DNA of 35,224 nt from SURF-24 sp964537965. Lineage in GTDB: Bacteria; Bacteroidota; Ignavibacteria; Ignavibacteriales; SURF-24. This document shows positions 27,931 to 35,224 of this stretch, piece after piece. The position numbers were made by a program, and so were the translations under genes. Positions within the stretch are counted from its first letter, which is position 1. Every line of letters starts with the position of its first letter. A model generated the notes under the pieces. That model was not told where the DNA came from. It ran no database searches and worked only from the letters and a program-made list of their open reading frames with translations. Location: positions 1-35,224 of the forward strand of contig CAZIDB010000013.1 of NCBI GenBank assembly GCA_964537965.1, in the 5' to 3' direction.

Positions 27931-27984
27931 ATTATAAAAATAAATACTTCACATCAGTATCTAAAAACCACAAGAGGGACCAAA

Positions 27985-28167
27985 ATGAAAGAGAAAATTA
28001 TTCTGATTAGTATAGTAATTGCCGCTTTGTGTATTCTTGTAGGATTCATAGGTAAATTATTTTCATTACATGTGTACTTTGCTAATTACACCTGGCATAT
28101 GTTTTCGCAAACATGTCTGTTATTTGCAATTGCCTGGGCTTTATACAGAAAAACAAGTAAAGAATAA
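27985..28167 (+). CDS. Small two-helix membrane protein (60 aa, hypothetical)
   Basis: I do not recognise this protein. ATG 27985 has a strong ribosome-binding site (GAGGG at 27974-27978, six bases upstream). The frame is open further upstream, but that part lies opposite the UroD-like gene and has no ribosome-binding site. The 60 residues form two hydrophobic segments, about 5-23 (IILISIVIAALCILVGFIG) and 30-52, with a charged end RKTSKE, so both termini are probably on the same side of the inner membrane. It is the only + strand gene within the - strand glycan genes and is divergent from the UroD-like gene. Function unknown. Confidence 0.6.
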   Translation: MKEKIILISIVIAALCILVGFIGKLFSLHVYFANYTWHMFSQTCLLFAIAWALYRKTSKE

Positions 28168-28228
28168 CTTTAGTAAAAAGTTCTATATTAAGATTCTTAT
28201 TTGCCAATAATCCCTGGTGTACTTTACT

Positions 28229-28258
28229 ATAAATATTTTTAGACAATGGAATATTTAT
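28229..28258. terminator. AT-only hairpin between convergent genes
   Basis: ATAAATATT (28229-28237) and AATATTTAT (28250-28258) form an exact 9-bp inverted repeat with a 12-base loop, in the 134-bp space between the convergent small membrane protein and lipoprotein genes. The position suits a bidirectional terminator, and TTT follows the first arm. The stem has no GC pair and would be weak. Confidence 0.3.
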
Positions 28259-28301
28259 CGAAATACAGACTTTAAAAATAATTTCCATTTTTCTAAAAAT
28301 T

Positions 28302-28721
28302 TTAATTAACAACAAACTCCTTTGAGGCAATGGTTTTATTTCCGGTGACCAAAATTCCCGTTGCCCTGTAACTACCTGCCGCATCTAATGTAAAAGAGGA
28401 AAGCAGAATGTGTCCGTAACTCTGAGGATTAGGATAATCGAATGATTTATTTTCACTATAAGTACCATTTGTTTTTAATTCAATTTTTATCCTGACCGTA
28501 GAACCAGCCATATCATCTTTGCTTTCCAACCTGAAAAATATGGGAGTGTTCTTTGTAAAAGTCGTTCCTTCACCAGTAAGCTGAAATAAATTTTGCGGAT
28601 TAAGTCCGGTTCCTAATGTTAATTTATTACTGAATTCATCAGTTGCTTCCGTTGAATTATCCTTGCAGCCGGATATTAAAATTAAAGTTGTAAAAAGCAG
28701 AACACAGCTTAAAAATTTCAT
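28302..28721 (-). CDS. Small lipoprotein (hypothetical)
   Basis: A 139-aa protein with a lipoprotein signal peptide: hydrophobic residues about 4-17 and the lipobox LISG-C19, so it should be lipid-anchored at Cys19. GAGGG just upstream of ATG 28721 supports the start. The mature part is a short linker (DNSTEATDEF) and a single beta-sandwich-like domain with alternating strands (STVRIKIELKTNG, GSYRATGILVTGNKTIASKEFVV). I see no catalytic motif; a substrate-binding or structural role is possible. It follows the UroD-like gene at 28791 by 69 nt on the same strand, so it may be co-transcribed, but nothing ties it to methyl transfer. Confidence 0.7.
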   Translation of the reverse strand: MKFLSCVLLFTTLILISGCKDNSTEATDEFSNKLTLGTGLNPQNLFQLTGEGTTFTKNTPIFFRLESKDDMAGSTVRIKIELKTNGTYSENKSFDYPNPQSYGHILLSSFTLDAAGSYRATGILVTGNKTIASKEFVVN

Positions 28722-28790
28722 GACACCCTCAATTAGTTAAAGAATATAAATGGTTTTTAATTTGAGCAATTTAGTAAAATCCAAAACCCG

Positions 28791-29661
28791 TCAGTAATTC
28801 TCATTTATTATTTCCAGCATTGCAATATAATTTTCATATTTAACATACTCCGGGATAGAATTACCAGAACCAATGCAGTACCCGCCGTTCATTCCAACCT
28901 TTTCAATGTTTAATATGATTTGTTTCTTTACTTCATCAACAGTTCCTCTCGAAAGTAAATCAACATCTATATTACCGATTACACAAAGCTTATCCCCATA
29001 TTGTTTTTTAACTTCGGCAATGTCCATCGCTTTTGGTTCAATTGGATGAATTGCATCAACTCCGCACTCTATAATTTTGTCAAACACATCGTACAAAATT
29101 CCATCGGTATGATAAATAAGCGGCTTGTTATATTTCTTTGCAAGGTCACCGATTTTCTTTAACCACGGGAAAAAGAATTGATTAAGAACAGCAGGAGAAA
29201 CAAGCAGACCATTCGTATATGCAATATCATCGCTGTACCACAACGCATCAACATTAGGATGAGGAGCCATATTCTCAAACATACTGTAAACAAGATTACC
29301 GACTTTATTATTAAGCACTTCTATCAAATCAGGATTTTCAAAAAGGTTAATGGAGAAAGATTCAAAGCCCATCATTTCCCAGGTCATTGTAAAAATATCT
29401 CCATACTGACCAACCACACCCATCCCATCGGGAAGCATAGGTTTTACTTTATCAAATTTTTCATAACTAAAATCTTCCTTCGTTGGAAACACATAATTCC
29501 CAAAATCATTATAGTTTGAAATTACACCATGNNNNNNNNNNNNNNNNNNNNNNNNNNNNNNNNNNNNNNNNNNNNNNNNNNNNNNNNNNNNNNNNNNNNN
29601 NNNNNNNNNNNNNNNNNNNNNNNNNNNNNNNAAAAGTCTTAATATCCGGTCGCATTCTCAT
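28791..29661 (-). CDS. UroD/MtaA-family methyltransferase-like protein 5, interrupted by the scaffold gap
   Basis: Both sides of the N gap are in one reading direction. ATG at 29661-29659 starts MRMRPDIKTF, a typical opening of this family, and runs to the gap edge. On the other side the frame is open from 29531 to the TGA at 28791, giving 246 residues. These include MTWEMMGFE, a WYSDD motif, GVDAIHPIEPKA, CVIGNIDVDLL and a final GSGNSIPEYV loop. Family proteins are about 340-390 aa, so roughly 80-130 residues lie in the gap. The zinc-type motif reads H-T-D-G (His at 29109-29111, Asp at 29103-29105), with Asp in place of the Cys found in the other four copies. It may bind metal differently or act on another substrate. 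The gene is probably intact in the organism. Confidence 0.78.
29532..29631. other. Assembly gap (100 N)
   Basis: Exactly 100 undetermined bases. The round length suggests a scaffolding placeholder rather than a measured distance. The same gene is recognised on both sides, and 100 is not a multiple of three with the frames as they stand, so the true distance must differ. Confidence 0.95.
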
Positions 29662-29700
29662 CTGTTAAATTTTATTGTCGGCAAAATACAATCATTTATA

Positions 29701-29716
29701 TTAATCTGCATATTAA
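29701..29716. promoter_or_regulatory. Possible operator palindrome upstream of the UroD-like gene
   Basis: TTAATCTGCATATTAA is symmetric at 14 of 16 positions around a central TGCA. It lies 40 bases before ATG 29661 of the UroD-like gene, in the 207-bp space after the large GH2 gene. I recognise no regulator family for it, and AT-rich palindromes occur by chance. The rest of this space has no gene I can support. Confidence 0.2.
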
Positions 29717-29868
29717 GATTTATTTTTCTTTTAAGTAATCATGTAAAGTTTAAGGATACTTTCACTTCTTGTTTTGGAAGAAGAATTTCTTTCTTTCCTT
29801 CTTCCTTAAGGGAAGGCAGAATAAAATATCCCGCCCGGAAATATTATTCATATTGTTTCTTATTGTAT

Positions 29869-32800
29869 TTACTTTGCTAAGTAACTCAATGAATTCAATA
29901 AAAGTTTTTTAAGAATTACATGCTGAATGCCGTCAGGATTTCCTTTTAGTCCAGAGACAATTCCCGGAATTGTATGGAATAAAATTTTACCATTGCCAAG
30001 TTTAGATGAAAAACTTGCGGCGCCGATATTTGTATCGTGGTCCCTTCCGTAACCGGCAAACACTTCTACGTTTTCGCCGTCAAGCAGAATTCCATCTGAA
30101 CCATCAACCGGTGCCTGATAATAGCTGCTCATAGCACAGTTTACAGGGAGACCGTCATACACAGGGTGCTCTCTTACAAAATACCATGATCCCATCCATG
30201 GCGCGCGCGTTGTTCCAACATGACCATAAAAATTAAATGCACCGGCTTCACCTAATTTTTTGCCATAAGCAAGTGAGGCTTCTTCACCTTCCGGCAACAC
30301 AAGAAGCGGCATTCCGTTTTTTACTTTATCAATAATTTCATTATCAAGATTTAACCTTGCTTCGTAGGATTTCCATACCAGGCTATTTTTATCTTTGTAA
30401 GGTTTTCCCCCGCAGTTGATTGCAATTACAGAATCACCTGCTTCAATTTTTATAGCACTGAACTTGCCGTAATTTGTAGTAAGCTTAGGTACAATTATTT
30501 TAATAATTCCGTCTTTAACATCAACAGTAAATACTTTATCGATCGCCTTGTTTCTGCCGCCTGCTTCTGTATAGATGTCAAAGTTCTTAAGAACCGTATC
30601 TCCGTTAAGTGAAACATCAAATATTCTTGCTTTAGGATTGCTTAGAGTTACTTCTGCGAAACGCAAAGTAACTTTAGCTTTCCCCTTTGGAAGATTAGCA
30701 AAAACATACTCAAGATTTTCCCAGTATCCCCAGCTTTCGGTATGGAATAAAATATCGTCGTCGGTATTTTCTATTTCTACAGAGGAATCAACTTCCGACC
30801 GCCAGCCGTATTTTAAGCGGGTGGTAATAATTGCAGCATCATATTTTTTTGAGGGAGAATATTTTTCTGCATTCACGTTTGGTAATGAATCGATTGCATT
30901 AACAAATTTAGCATCATCACTAATTACTCCAACGAGCTGCGGAAGTTTTCCGGTTGAAGCCGGATCAACTACAAGAATTTCATCTTCGGTGTACATTGTT
31001 GTATCTGCACCACGCTGAAGACGGAAATAATATTTACCTGCCTTATCAAGTACCGGAGTTTTACAATCCATTGCAATTTTATAAGCAAACTGGTCTTTCT
31101 GAAAATCAAGTACATTTACCGTATCAATTGCTAATCGCCTGCCTGAAGGATCAGTCATATATAAATATAGTCTCGCACCGATTGGCCAGCTTAATTCATT
31201 CAGCCAGTAAATATCATAAGTGGCTTTTTCTCCTTTCGTAAGGACAAGATTGCGAAACTTTAAGACCGGTTTAACCTGAGCCAATCTGGAACTGATTAAT
31301 GCAGGATCACCTTTGAAGTTGCGAAGGTTATCAAGCAAGCCTGAATGATTTTCGATTGCAGTTGATTCCCATCCGCTGATTACAAGAAAATCATTTTCAT
31401 CAGAAAGTTTCGCTGTTTCAATAACGCGACCCCAGAAATCGTAACTCTTATTCCCCACTTCCTTAAACAGGTCTGAAGAAGTTTTAAATGCTTTTCTGAA
31501 ATTCCATTTATCTAAAAATTTATCATACGCTTCAAGAACCTGCTGATGCTCCTGAAGATCATAGCTTGTACCGTGGTCTTTAATCTGCTGAATCATTAAA
31601 GGATGATTATCCGGAACAGCAGCACCCAGCATTTCTCCCCACGTTACAATTTCTTTTTTATTTTCAGATCGATGGGTAAAATCATTTGAACCTTTGTACA
31701 TATCATCGCGCCAAACGCCCGGCCCGCCAACAGTATGCTGATCCCACCATCCGCTGGAACCATCACCGGTATCAAAATAAACTTTTTCATCATAAGGTTG
31801 CATCCAAACCTGGTTGTTAGGAGGAATACCTGACTTCAGAATTACAACCCTGCTCGGGTCTTCCTTGTGCATTTTCTTAATCAGATTGAAAACGCGCGGA
31901 TTCTTCAGATCAGGATTAATTTCATTCTGAACACAATAGATAATTAAAGAAGGATGACTTCTATGATCTCTTATCATCTGAAGAATCTTTTCTTCAGTAT
32001 ATTTTTCTGTAAATGTCTGCGGTTCCCCGCTTTCACCTGATGCATCAATTTTTTCGGTCGGTGATTTTGCATACATAGAAAATTTTTCACCAAGCGCTGC
32101 CTGTCCACCTCCAGGTTCCATATACCTTAACAAACCAAGCTCGTCCTGCTTATCAAGGACTTCTGTTTTTCCAGCATTACGATGGAACTGAATACAGTTA
32201 AGTCCAAGCTGCTTTGCTGCTTTTACTTCTTTCTCTGCAAGCTCAGGAGTTGGGAATAATCCGTTATAGCCCCAGAAGCCCCATGAGATTGCCGACACCA
32301 ATCTTATCCTGTTGCCGTTTAATCTTAGCACAGCATTGGAATTAATCCCATCAGCACAGAACCAACGGAAGCCGAAAGTTTTTTCGCTTTCATCCAGAAC
32401 ACTTTTGCCTGAAATTAATTTCGCTTTTACCTTGTACAACTTTGGATTTTTATCGCTCCACAATTCTGCTTTATCGTAAGTTATATCCCCGGCAAATTCA
32501 ATCAGCTCATCTTTGGTAACCTTAATATTCAATTCGGAAGTGATTAAAATCTTTTCAGGTTTAGCCGGATCAAAAATATCAAACTGAATTTTTCCGTTAA
32601 AATCTTTTCCACTTAAGTTTTTAATTTTTGCATGCCCTGTTATCTTAGTAATCTCAGAATTATTCAAGACATAAAATTCATCAATAAATACAGGGTTGTA
32701 AGCCGTTAGAGTAATACCTCTGTCCAATCCTCCAAAACCATGACTTTTCTGGAATTTATATTCGCCCCATTCATGAAGGCGCGTATCAACCCAATCTAAT

Positions 32801-33453
32801 CTTCCGCCGGGATTAGTAATTCTAATAGCAAGAATATTTTTTTCACCCGGAACAATCGCTTTAGTAACATCACAGGTAAATGATACTTCATTAAGAATAT
32901 TATAGCCGACAAGTTTTTCATTCAGATAAACTTCTGCACGTAATCTTGCTCCGCGAATAAAAAGTTTTGCGATTTTATCTTCAAAAAATTCCGGTACATC
33001 AATATAAGTCCACCACCATGATACTCCTGTATAATTTCCATTCTGAACTTGTGTATCTTCTCTGCCGAACCAGTAATCTTCTTCGCGATAAGGTTTGAAT
33101 CCGAATTTTCCCCAGAAATGTTCTTCAACTGTTGTAGGAAGGTTAACAGGTATCCCCTGCTGTTCATTCAGAATATCCCATCCACCGGTCGGAGGATTAA
33201 CGGGAAGATTGCCAATTTCAAATTCTCCGGGAAGGAATAATTTATCATTCTGCCATTGAGCAGAAGTATCGCACCATAACCGCCAGCCGTTATCCGGAAG
33301 ATTAATTATTTCCTGTGCTCTTAATGAAATTCCCAAAAGAATAAATGAGATAAAAATAACAGAAGCAAAAAATTTCTTCTCATTTTCATAAATAAAGCTT
33401 ATTTCAAATTTTCCCGGATTTCCTTTTCCCATTTTCCATTTCTCAGTTTCCAT
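29869..33453 (-). CDS. Large exported GH2-family glycoside hydrolase with malectin-like insert
   Basis: Family 2 glycoside hydrolase of 1194 aa. Order: N-terminal hydrophobic export segment (about 28-47, ending LRAQ), sugar-binding jelly roll (about 55-250), immunoglobulin-like domain (about 260-365), TIM barrel (about 366-700) with the probable acid/base Glu511 in CVQNEI and possible nucleophile Glu607 in VTWGEMLG. C-terminal region: a Rossmann/GATase-like domain (839-880 and 1036-1192, ending NGKILFHTIPGIV) split by a malectin-like beta domain (about 890-1008). ATG 33453 has GGAGGAG nine bases upstream, but gives an unusually long charged stretch before the hydrophobic core. An alternative start at 33389 would fit better if the A run at 33367-33372 were one base longer. 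The substrate is unknown. The gene follows the alpha-mannosidase gene by four bases. Confidence 0.85.
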   Translation of the reverse strand: METEKWKMGKGNPGKFEISFIYENEKKFFASVIFISFILLGISLRAQEIINLPDNGWRLWCDTSAQWQNDKLFLPGEFEIGNLPVNPPTGGWDILNEQQGIPVNLPTTVEEHFWGKFGFKPYREEDYWFGREDTQVQNGNYTGVSWWWTYIDVPEFFEDKIAKLFIRGARLRAEVYLNEKLVGYNILNEVSFTCDVTKAIVPGEKNILAIRITNPGGRLDWVDTRLHEWGEYKFQKSHGFGGLDRGITLTAYNPVFIDEFYVLNNSEITKITGHAKIKNLSGKDFNGKIQFDIFDPAKPEKILITSELNIKVTKDELIEFAGDITYDKAELWSDKNPKLYKVKAKLISGKSVLDESEKTFGFRWFCADGINSNAVLRLNGNRIRLVSAISWGFWGYNGLFPTPELAEKEVKAAKQLGLNCIQFHRNAGKTEVLDKQDELGLLRYMEPGGGQAALGEKFSMYAKSPTEKIDASGESGEPQTFTEKYTEEKILQMIRDHRSHPSLIIYCVQNEINPDLKNPRVFNLIKKMHKEDPSRVVILKSGIPPNNQVWMQPYDEKVYFDTGDGSSGWWDQHTVGGPGVWRDDMYKGSNDFTHRSENKKEIVTWGEMLGAAVPDNHPLMIQQIKDHGTSYDLQEHQQVLEAYDKFLDKWNFRKAFKTSSDLFKEVGNKSYDFWGRVIETAKLSDENDFLVISGWESTAIENHSGLLDNLRNFKGDPALISSRLAQVKPVLKFRNLVLTKGEKATYDIYWLNELSWPIGARLYLYMTDPSGRRLAIDTVNVLDFQKDQFAYKIAMDCKTPVLDKAGKYYFRLQRGADTTMYTEDEILVVDPASTGKLPQLVGVISDDAKFVNAIDSLPNVNAEKYSPSKKYDAAIITTRLKYGWRSEVDSSVEIENTDDDILFHTESWGYWENLEYVFANLPKGKAKVTLRFAEVTLSNPKARIFDVSLNGDTVLKNFDIYTEAGGRNKAIDKVFTVDVKDGIIKIIVPKLTTNYGKFSAIKIEAGDSVIAINCGGKPYKDKNSLVWKSYEARLNLDNEIIDKVKNGMPLLVLPEGEEASLAYGKKLGEAGAFNFYGHVGTTRAPWMGSWYFVREHPVYDGLPVNCAMSSYYQAPVDGSDGILLDGENVEVFAGYGRDHDTNIGAASFSSKLGNGKILFHTIPGIVSGLKGNPDGIQHVILKKLLLNSLSYLAK

Positions 33454-33457
33454 TATA

Positions 33458-35224
33458 TTACTCCTCCGTTATAATATTTACTTCTTTCCAGTTACCATCT
33501 TTGTTTATGCAGATGGTTTTTATCTCATAGGGTTTAAATGTAAGATTAAATTTTATCGCTGGTAATTTCATTTCTATCCCGTCATTACTAATCTGATTTA
33601 AGGAATTCTGTAATCTTAAAATAAGAGCTTCGTTCTCAAAAGATTTTTTTGCTGTTAATACTTGAACAGCCGGGTTAGAAACGCTGACAAGATTTTCTTC
33701 CAATGCAGCTTTACCAACAGGCAGATGCGAATAAGCAACTGGCGGAGCAGAAACAAACTCTGCTAATCCAGCTAATGAATTCATCACCTCATCTGTCGCG
33801 CCGGCTTTAATTATCAGGTGAATATCGTGTACACCAATATCGCTGAATTTTCTATACGGGAACTCTTCAATTTTAAATCCCTGTTCGTGGCAATATGCTG
33901 CGCTTCGAAGAATTGAAAGCTTAATCTCACCATTTTTAAAATCATATCCGTGCTGCCCATTATGAACAACAGCTAAGCCTATATTTTCATTATTCAATTT
34001 TCCACCAACCATAAGCCATCTACCATTCACCTGCTCATCTCCGTCAGCTATTCTTTCAATTGCACCACCCGGAACTTCGCATAAAATTTTTTCATTCTCA
34101 AAAATAGTGGGTACAGACAGCTTCAGTCTTTTTCTCTCTTCATTCCAATGAACTCTTATCCTGAATTCAAGTATATCTATTTCGGCATAACCAATTACGT
34201 GAATAACAATTTTACTTTTATTGAATTCAAGGATTGACTCTGTGATAGTTCTAACCGGACCTTTCTCAATAACTCTAAAGCTATCCGGAACAAGAGAAAA
34301 TCTTCCCGCCTCCGAGTGATAACCATTAAAGTTTGTTCCCCATGAATCCGCTTCATCATCTACTACAATTGGTTCAAACAAATTTCCAATAAGAAGATTA
34401 TTTTGATTAATTATTATTCTGTTAACCAATCCTTTTATTTTATCAAACGTATATGTCAGCTTCGGTTTTACTTCCTGCGGATTAACTTCTCCCTGTACCG
34501 CTTCAATTTTAAAATTCTTTATTCCGATTGAAGGAAGTTTTGTAACAAATGAAATTTTTCTTCGCCAGTCGTTAAAGGGCAGCAATGCTTCCGGCTGTTC
34601 TTCCTGGCAGATAACTTCATTTCCATTCAGGTCGGTCAATTTCAAATGCCATTTGCCTTCCCATTTAGGTCGATACGAAATCATGCACTCGGCTTCAACC
34701 GGAACATTGGCGAGTGAAGCATTTGAATTCATAACAGTAAGAGGCAAATAGAGATCCTGGTAATCATCACCATTAAATGAAACTGCTGATTTCAGATTTA
34801 TTCTTTTCAACTCTTCAGAAATCTTTCCGTATAAATTCAGTGCATCGTTTTCAGCCGGTTCTATACAGGTTCCGGGAAGAATATCATGAAAATTATTAAA
34901 GATATGATCCCGCCAGAGTTCTTCAAATCTCTCATTTGGATAATTATGATTCCCAATCCACCATGCAGCTGTTGCTAATTTTTCAGCCTGTAATAACCGT
35001 GCAAGGTCTTTGTTCGCTCCGCGCTTTACTCTTGATAATGATGTATAACAGCCGGTAAATATTTTCTGCAGATCGCCTTCCACAACAGGAGCATAATTCG
35101 CCAAAGGAAGAATTGCCTCAAAAAACTTTTCCGTTGTTGAATGAATTATCTCAACCCTGTTTTCGTGTTCTTTAAAATTATTTATCTTCTTCAGATCTTC
35201 TCTGGTTGCGCCGCCGCCGTGGTC
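33458..35224 (-). CDS. GH38 alpha-mannosidase (partial, cut by window edge)
   Basis: C-terminal 588 residues of a family 38 alpha-mannosidase; the gene continues beyond base 35224. The first visible residues DHGGGATREDL match the family's GDHGGGPTR motif, and WRDHIFNNFHDILPGTCI is the strongly conserved FHDILPGSSI region that contributes to the zinc/substrate site. The catalytic nucleophile region lies outside the window. The rest is the long beta-rich C-terminal domain, ending ITEE. Members release alpha-linked mannose from oligosaccharides. No signal peptide can be judged. It is the first - strand gene visible and is coupled to the large GH2 gene (four-base gap), its stop codon overlapping the GH2 ribosome-binding site. 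Confidence 0.92.
   Translation of the reverse strand, partial: DHGGGATREDLKKINNFKEHENRVEIIHSTTEKFFEAILPLANYAPVVEGDLQKIFTGCYTSLSRVKRGANKDLARLLQAEKLATAAWWIGNHNYPNERFEELWRDHIFNNFHDILPGTCIEPAENDALNLYGKISEELKRINLKSAVSFNGDDYQDLYLPLTVMNSNASLANVPVEAECMISYRPKWEGKWHLKLTDLNGNEVICQEEQPEALLPFNDWRRKISFVTKLPSIGIKNFKIEAVQGEVNPQEVKPKLTYTFDKIKGLVNRIIINQNNLLIGNLFEPIVVDDEADSWGTNFNGYHSEAGRFSLVPDSFRVIEKGPVRTITESILEFNKSKIVIHVIGYAEIDILEFRIRVHWNEERKRLKLSVPTIFENEKILCEVPGGAIERIADGDEQVNGRWLMVGGKLNNENIGLAVVHNGQHGYDFKNGEIKLSILRSAAYCHEQGFKIEEFPYRKFSDIGVHDIHLIIKAGATDEVMNSLAGLAEFVSAPPVAYSHLPVGKAALEENLVSVSNPAVQVLTAKKSFENEALILRLQNSLNQISNDGIEMKLPAIKFNLTFKPYEIKTICINKDGNWKEVNIITEE

Noticed and set aside
27637..27984. Long N-terminal extension of the small membrane protein
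   Set aside because: It lies opposite the UroD-like gene and lacks a ribosome-binding site. ATG 27985 has a strong one.
18380..29661. UroD-like proteins as haem biosynthesis enzymes (HemE)
   Set aside because: None shows the HemE N-terminal PVWxMRQAGR motif. Four have the H-x-C zinc-type motif of corrinoid methyltransferases, and the genes sit with a corrinoid protein.
29765..29815. Two short hairpins (CTTCTT/AAGAAG and CTTCC/GGAAG) after the large GH2 gene as a terminator
   Set aside because: On the - strand, where transcription would arrive, no T run follows either stem; the purine/pyrimidine-rich composition makes such pairs likely by chance.
30575..31018. 147-aa + strand open frame inside the large GH2 gene
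   Set aside because: Antisense shadow of a well-supported coding region.

Overview
The window is a 35 kb AT-rich segment, probably from a metagenome-assembled genome because it contains a 100-N scaffold gap (29532-29631). It looks like an anaerobic member of the Bacteroidota/Ignavibacteriota group. Three things suggest this: very large secreted beta-rich proteins with fibronectin-type repeats, an outer-membrane barrel ending in Phe, and a TTTG / TAnnTTTG-type promoter. The lineage is an inference, since no rRNA or marker gene is present. I found no tRNA, rRNA, CRISPR array, insertion sequence or integrase.

Region 1 (1-15825, + strand) starts with the tail of an upstream gene and a terminator-like hairpin. 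A run of five exported proteins follows: giant A (1417 aa), FN3 protein B (662 aa), beta-barrel C (557 aa), giant A' (1809 aa) and FN3 protein B' (671 aa). A and A' are paralogues with the same N-terminal module and cysteine-rich C-termini. B and B' have the same overall plan. The layout is therefore a duplicated giant+FN3 pair around one outer-membrane barrel, most likely a cell-surface assembly of unknown function.

Region 2 (15826-24292, + strand) opens with a promoter-like sequence and a 16-bp near-palindrome with a central CG that resembles a LacI-family operator. It is followed by a corrinoid protein, a stand-alone corrinoid-activation (MetH activation-like) protein, a ribokinase-family sugar kinase, three UroD/MtaA-family methyltransferase-like proteins and a GH31 alpha-xylosidase-like enzyme. 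Gene spacing is 1-74 nt, so this is probably one operon.

Region 3 (24279-35224, - strand) runs the other way and carries further glycan genes: a GH38 alpha-mannosidase cut by the window edge, a large exported GH2 enzyme with a malectin-like insert, a UroD-like gene interrupted by the scaffold gap, a small lipoprotein, another UroD-like protein, a second exported GH2 enzyme and an RsuA-type pseudouridine synthase. A 60-aa two-helix membrane protein (+ strand, 27985) sits between these genes.

Taken together, regions 2 and 3 combine five UroD-like proteins, one corrinoid protein and its likely activator with a sugar kinase and four glycoside hydrolases (GH31, GH38, two GH2) near a sugar-repressor-like operator. 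My working hypothesis is anaerobic, corrinoid-dependent O-demethylation of methylated glycan sugars. Exported GH2 enzymes would trim the polymer, and the methyl group would be moved to the corrinoid in the cytoplasm. This is inference: no substrate is proven, and the enzyme passing the methyl group to tetrahydrofolate is not evident in the window.
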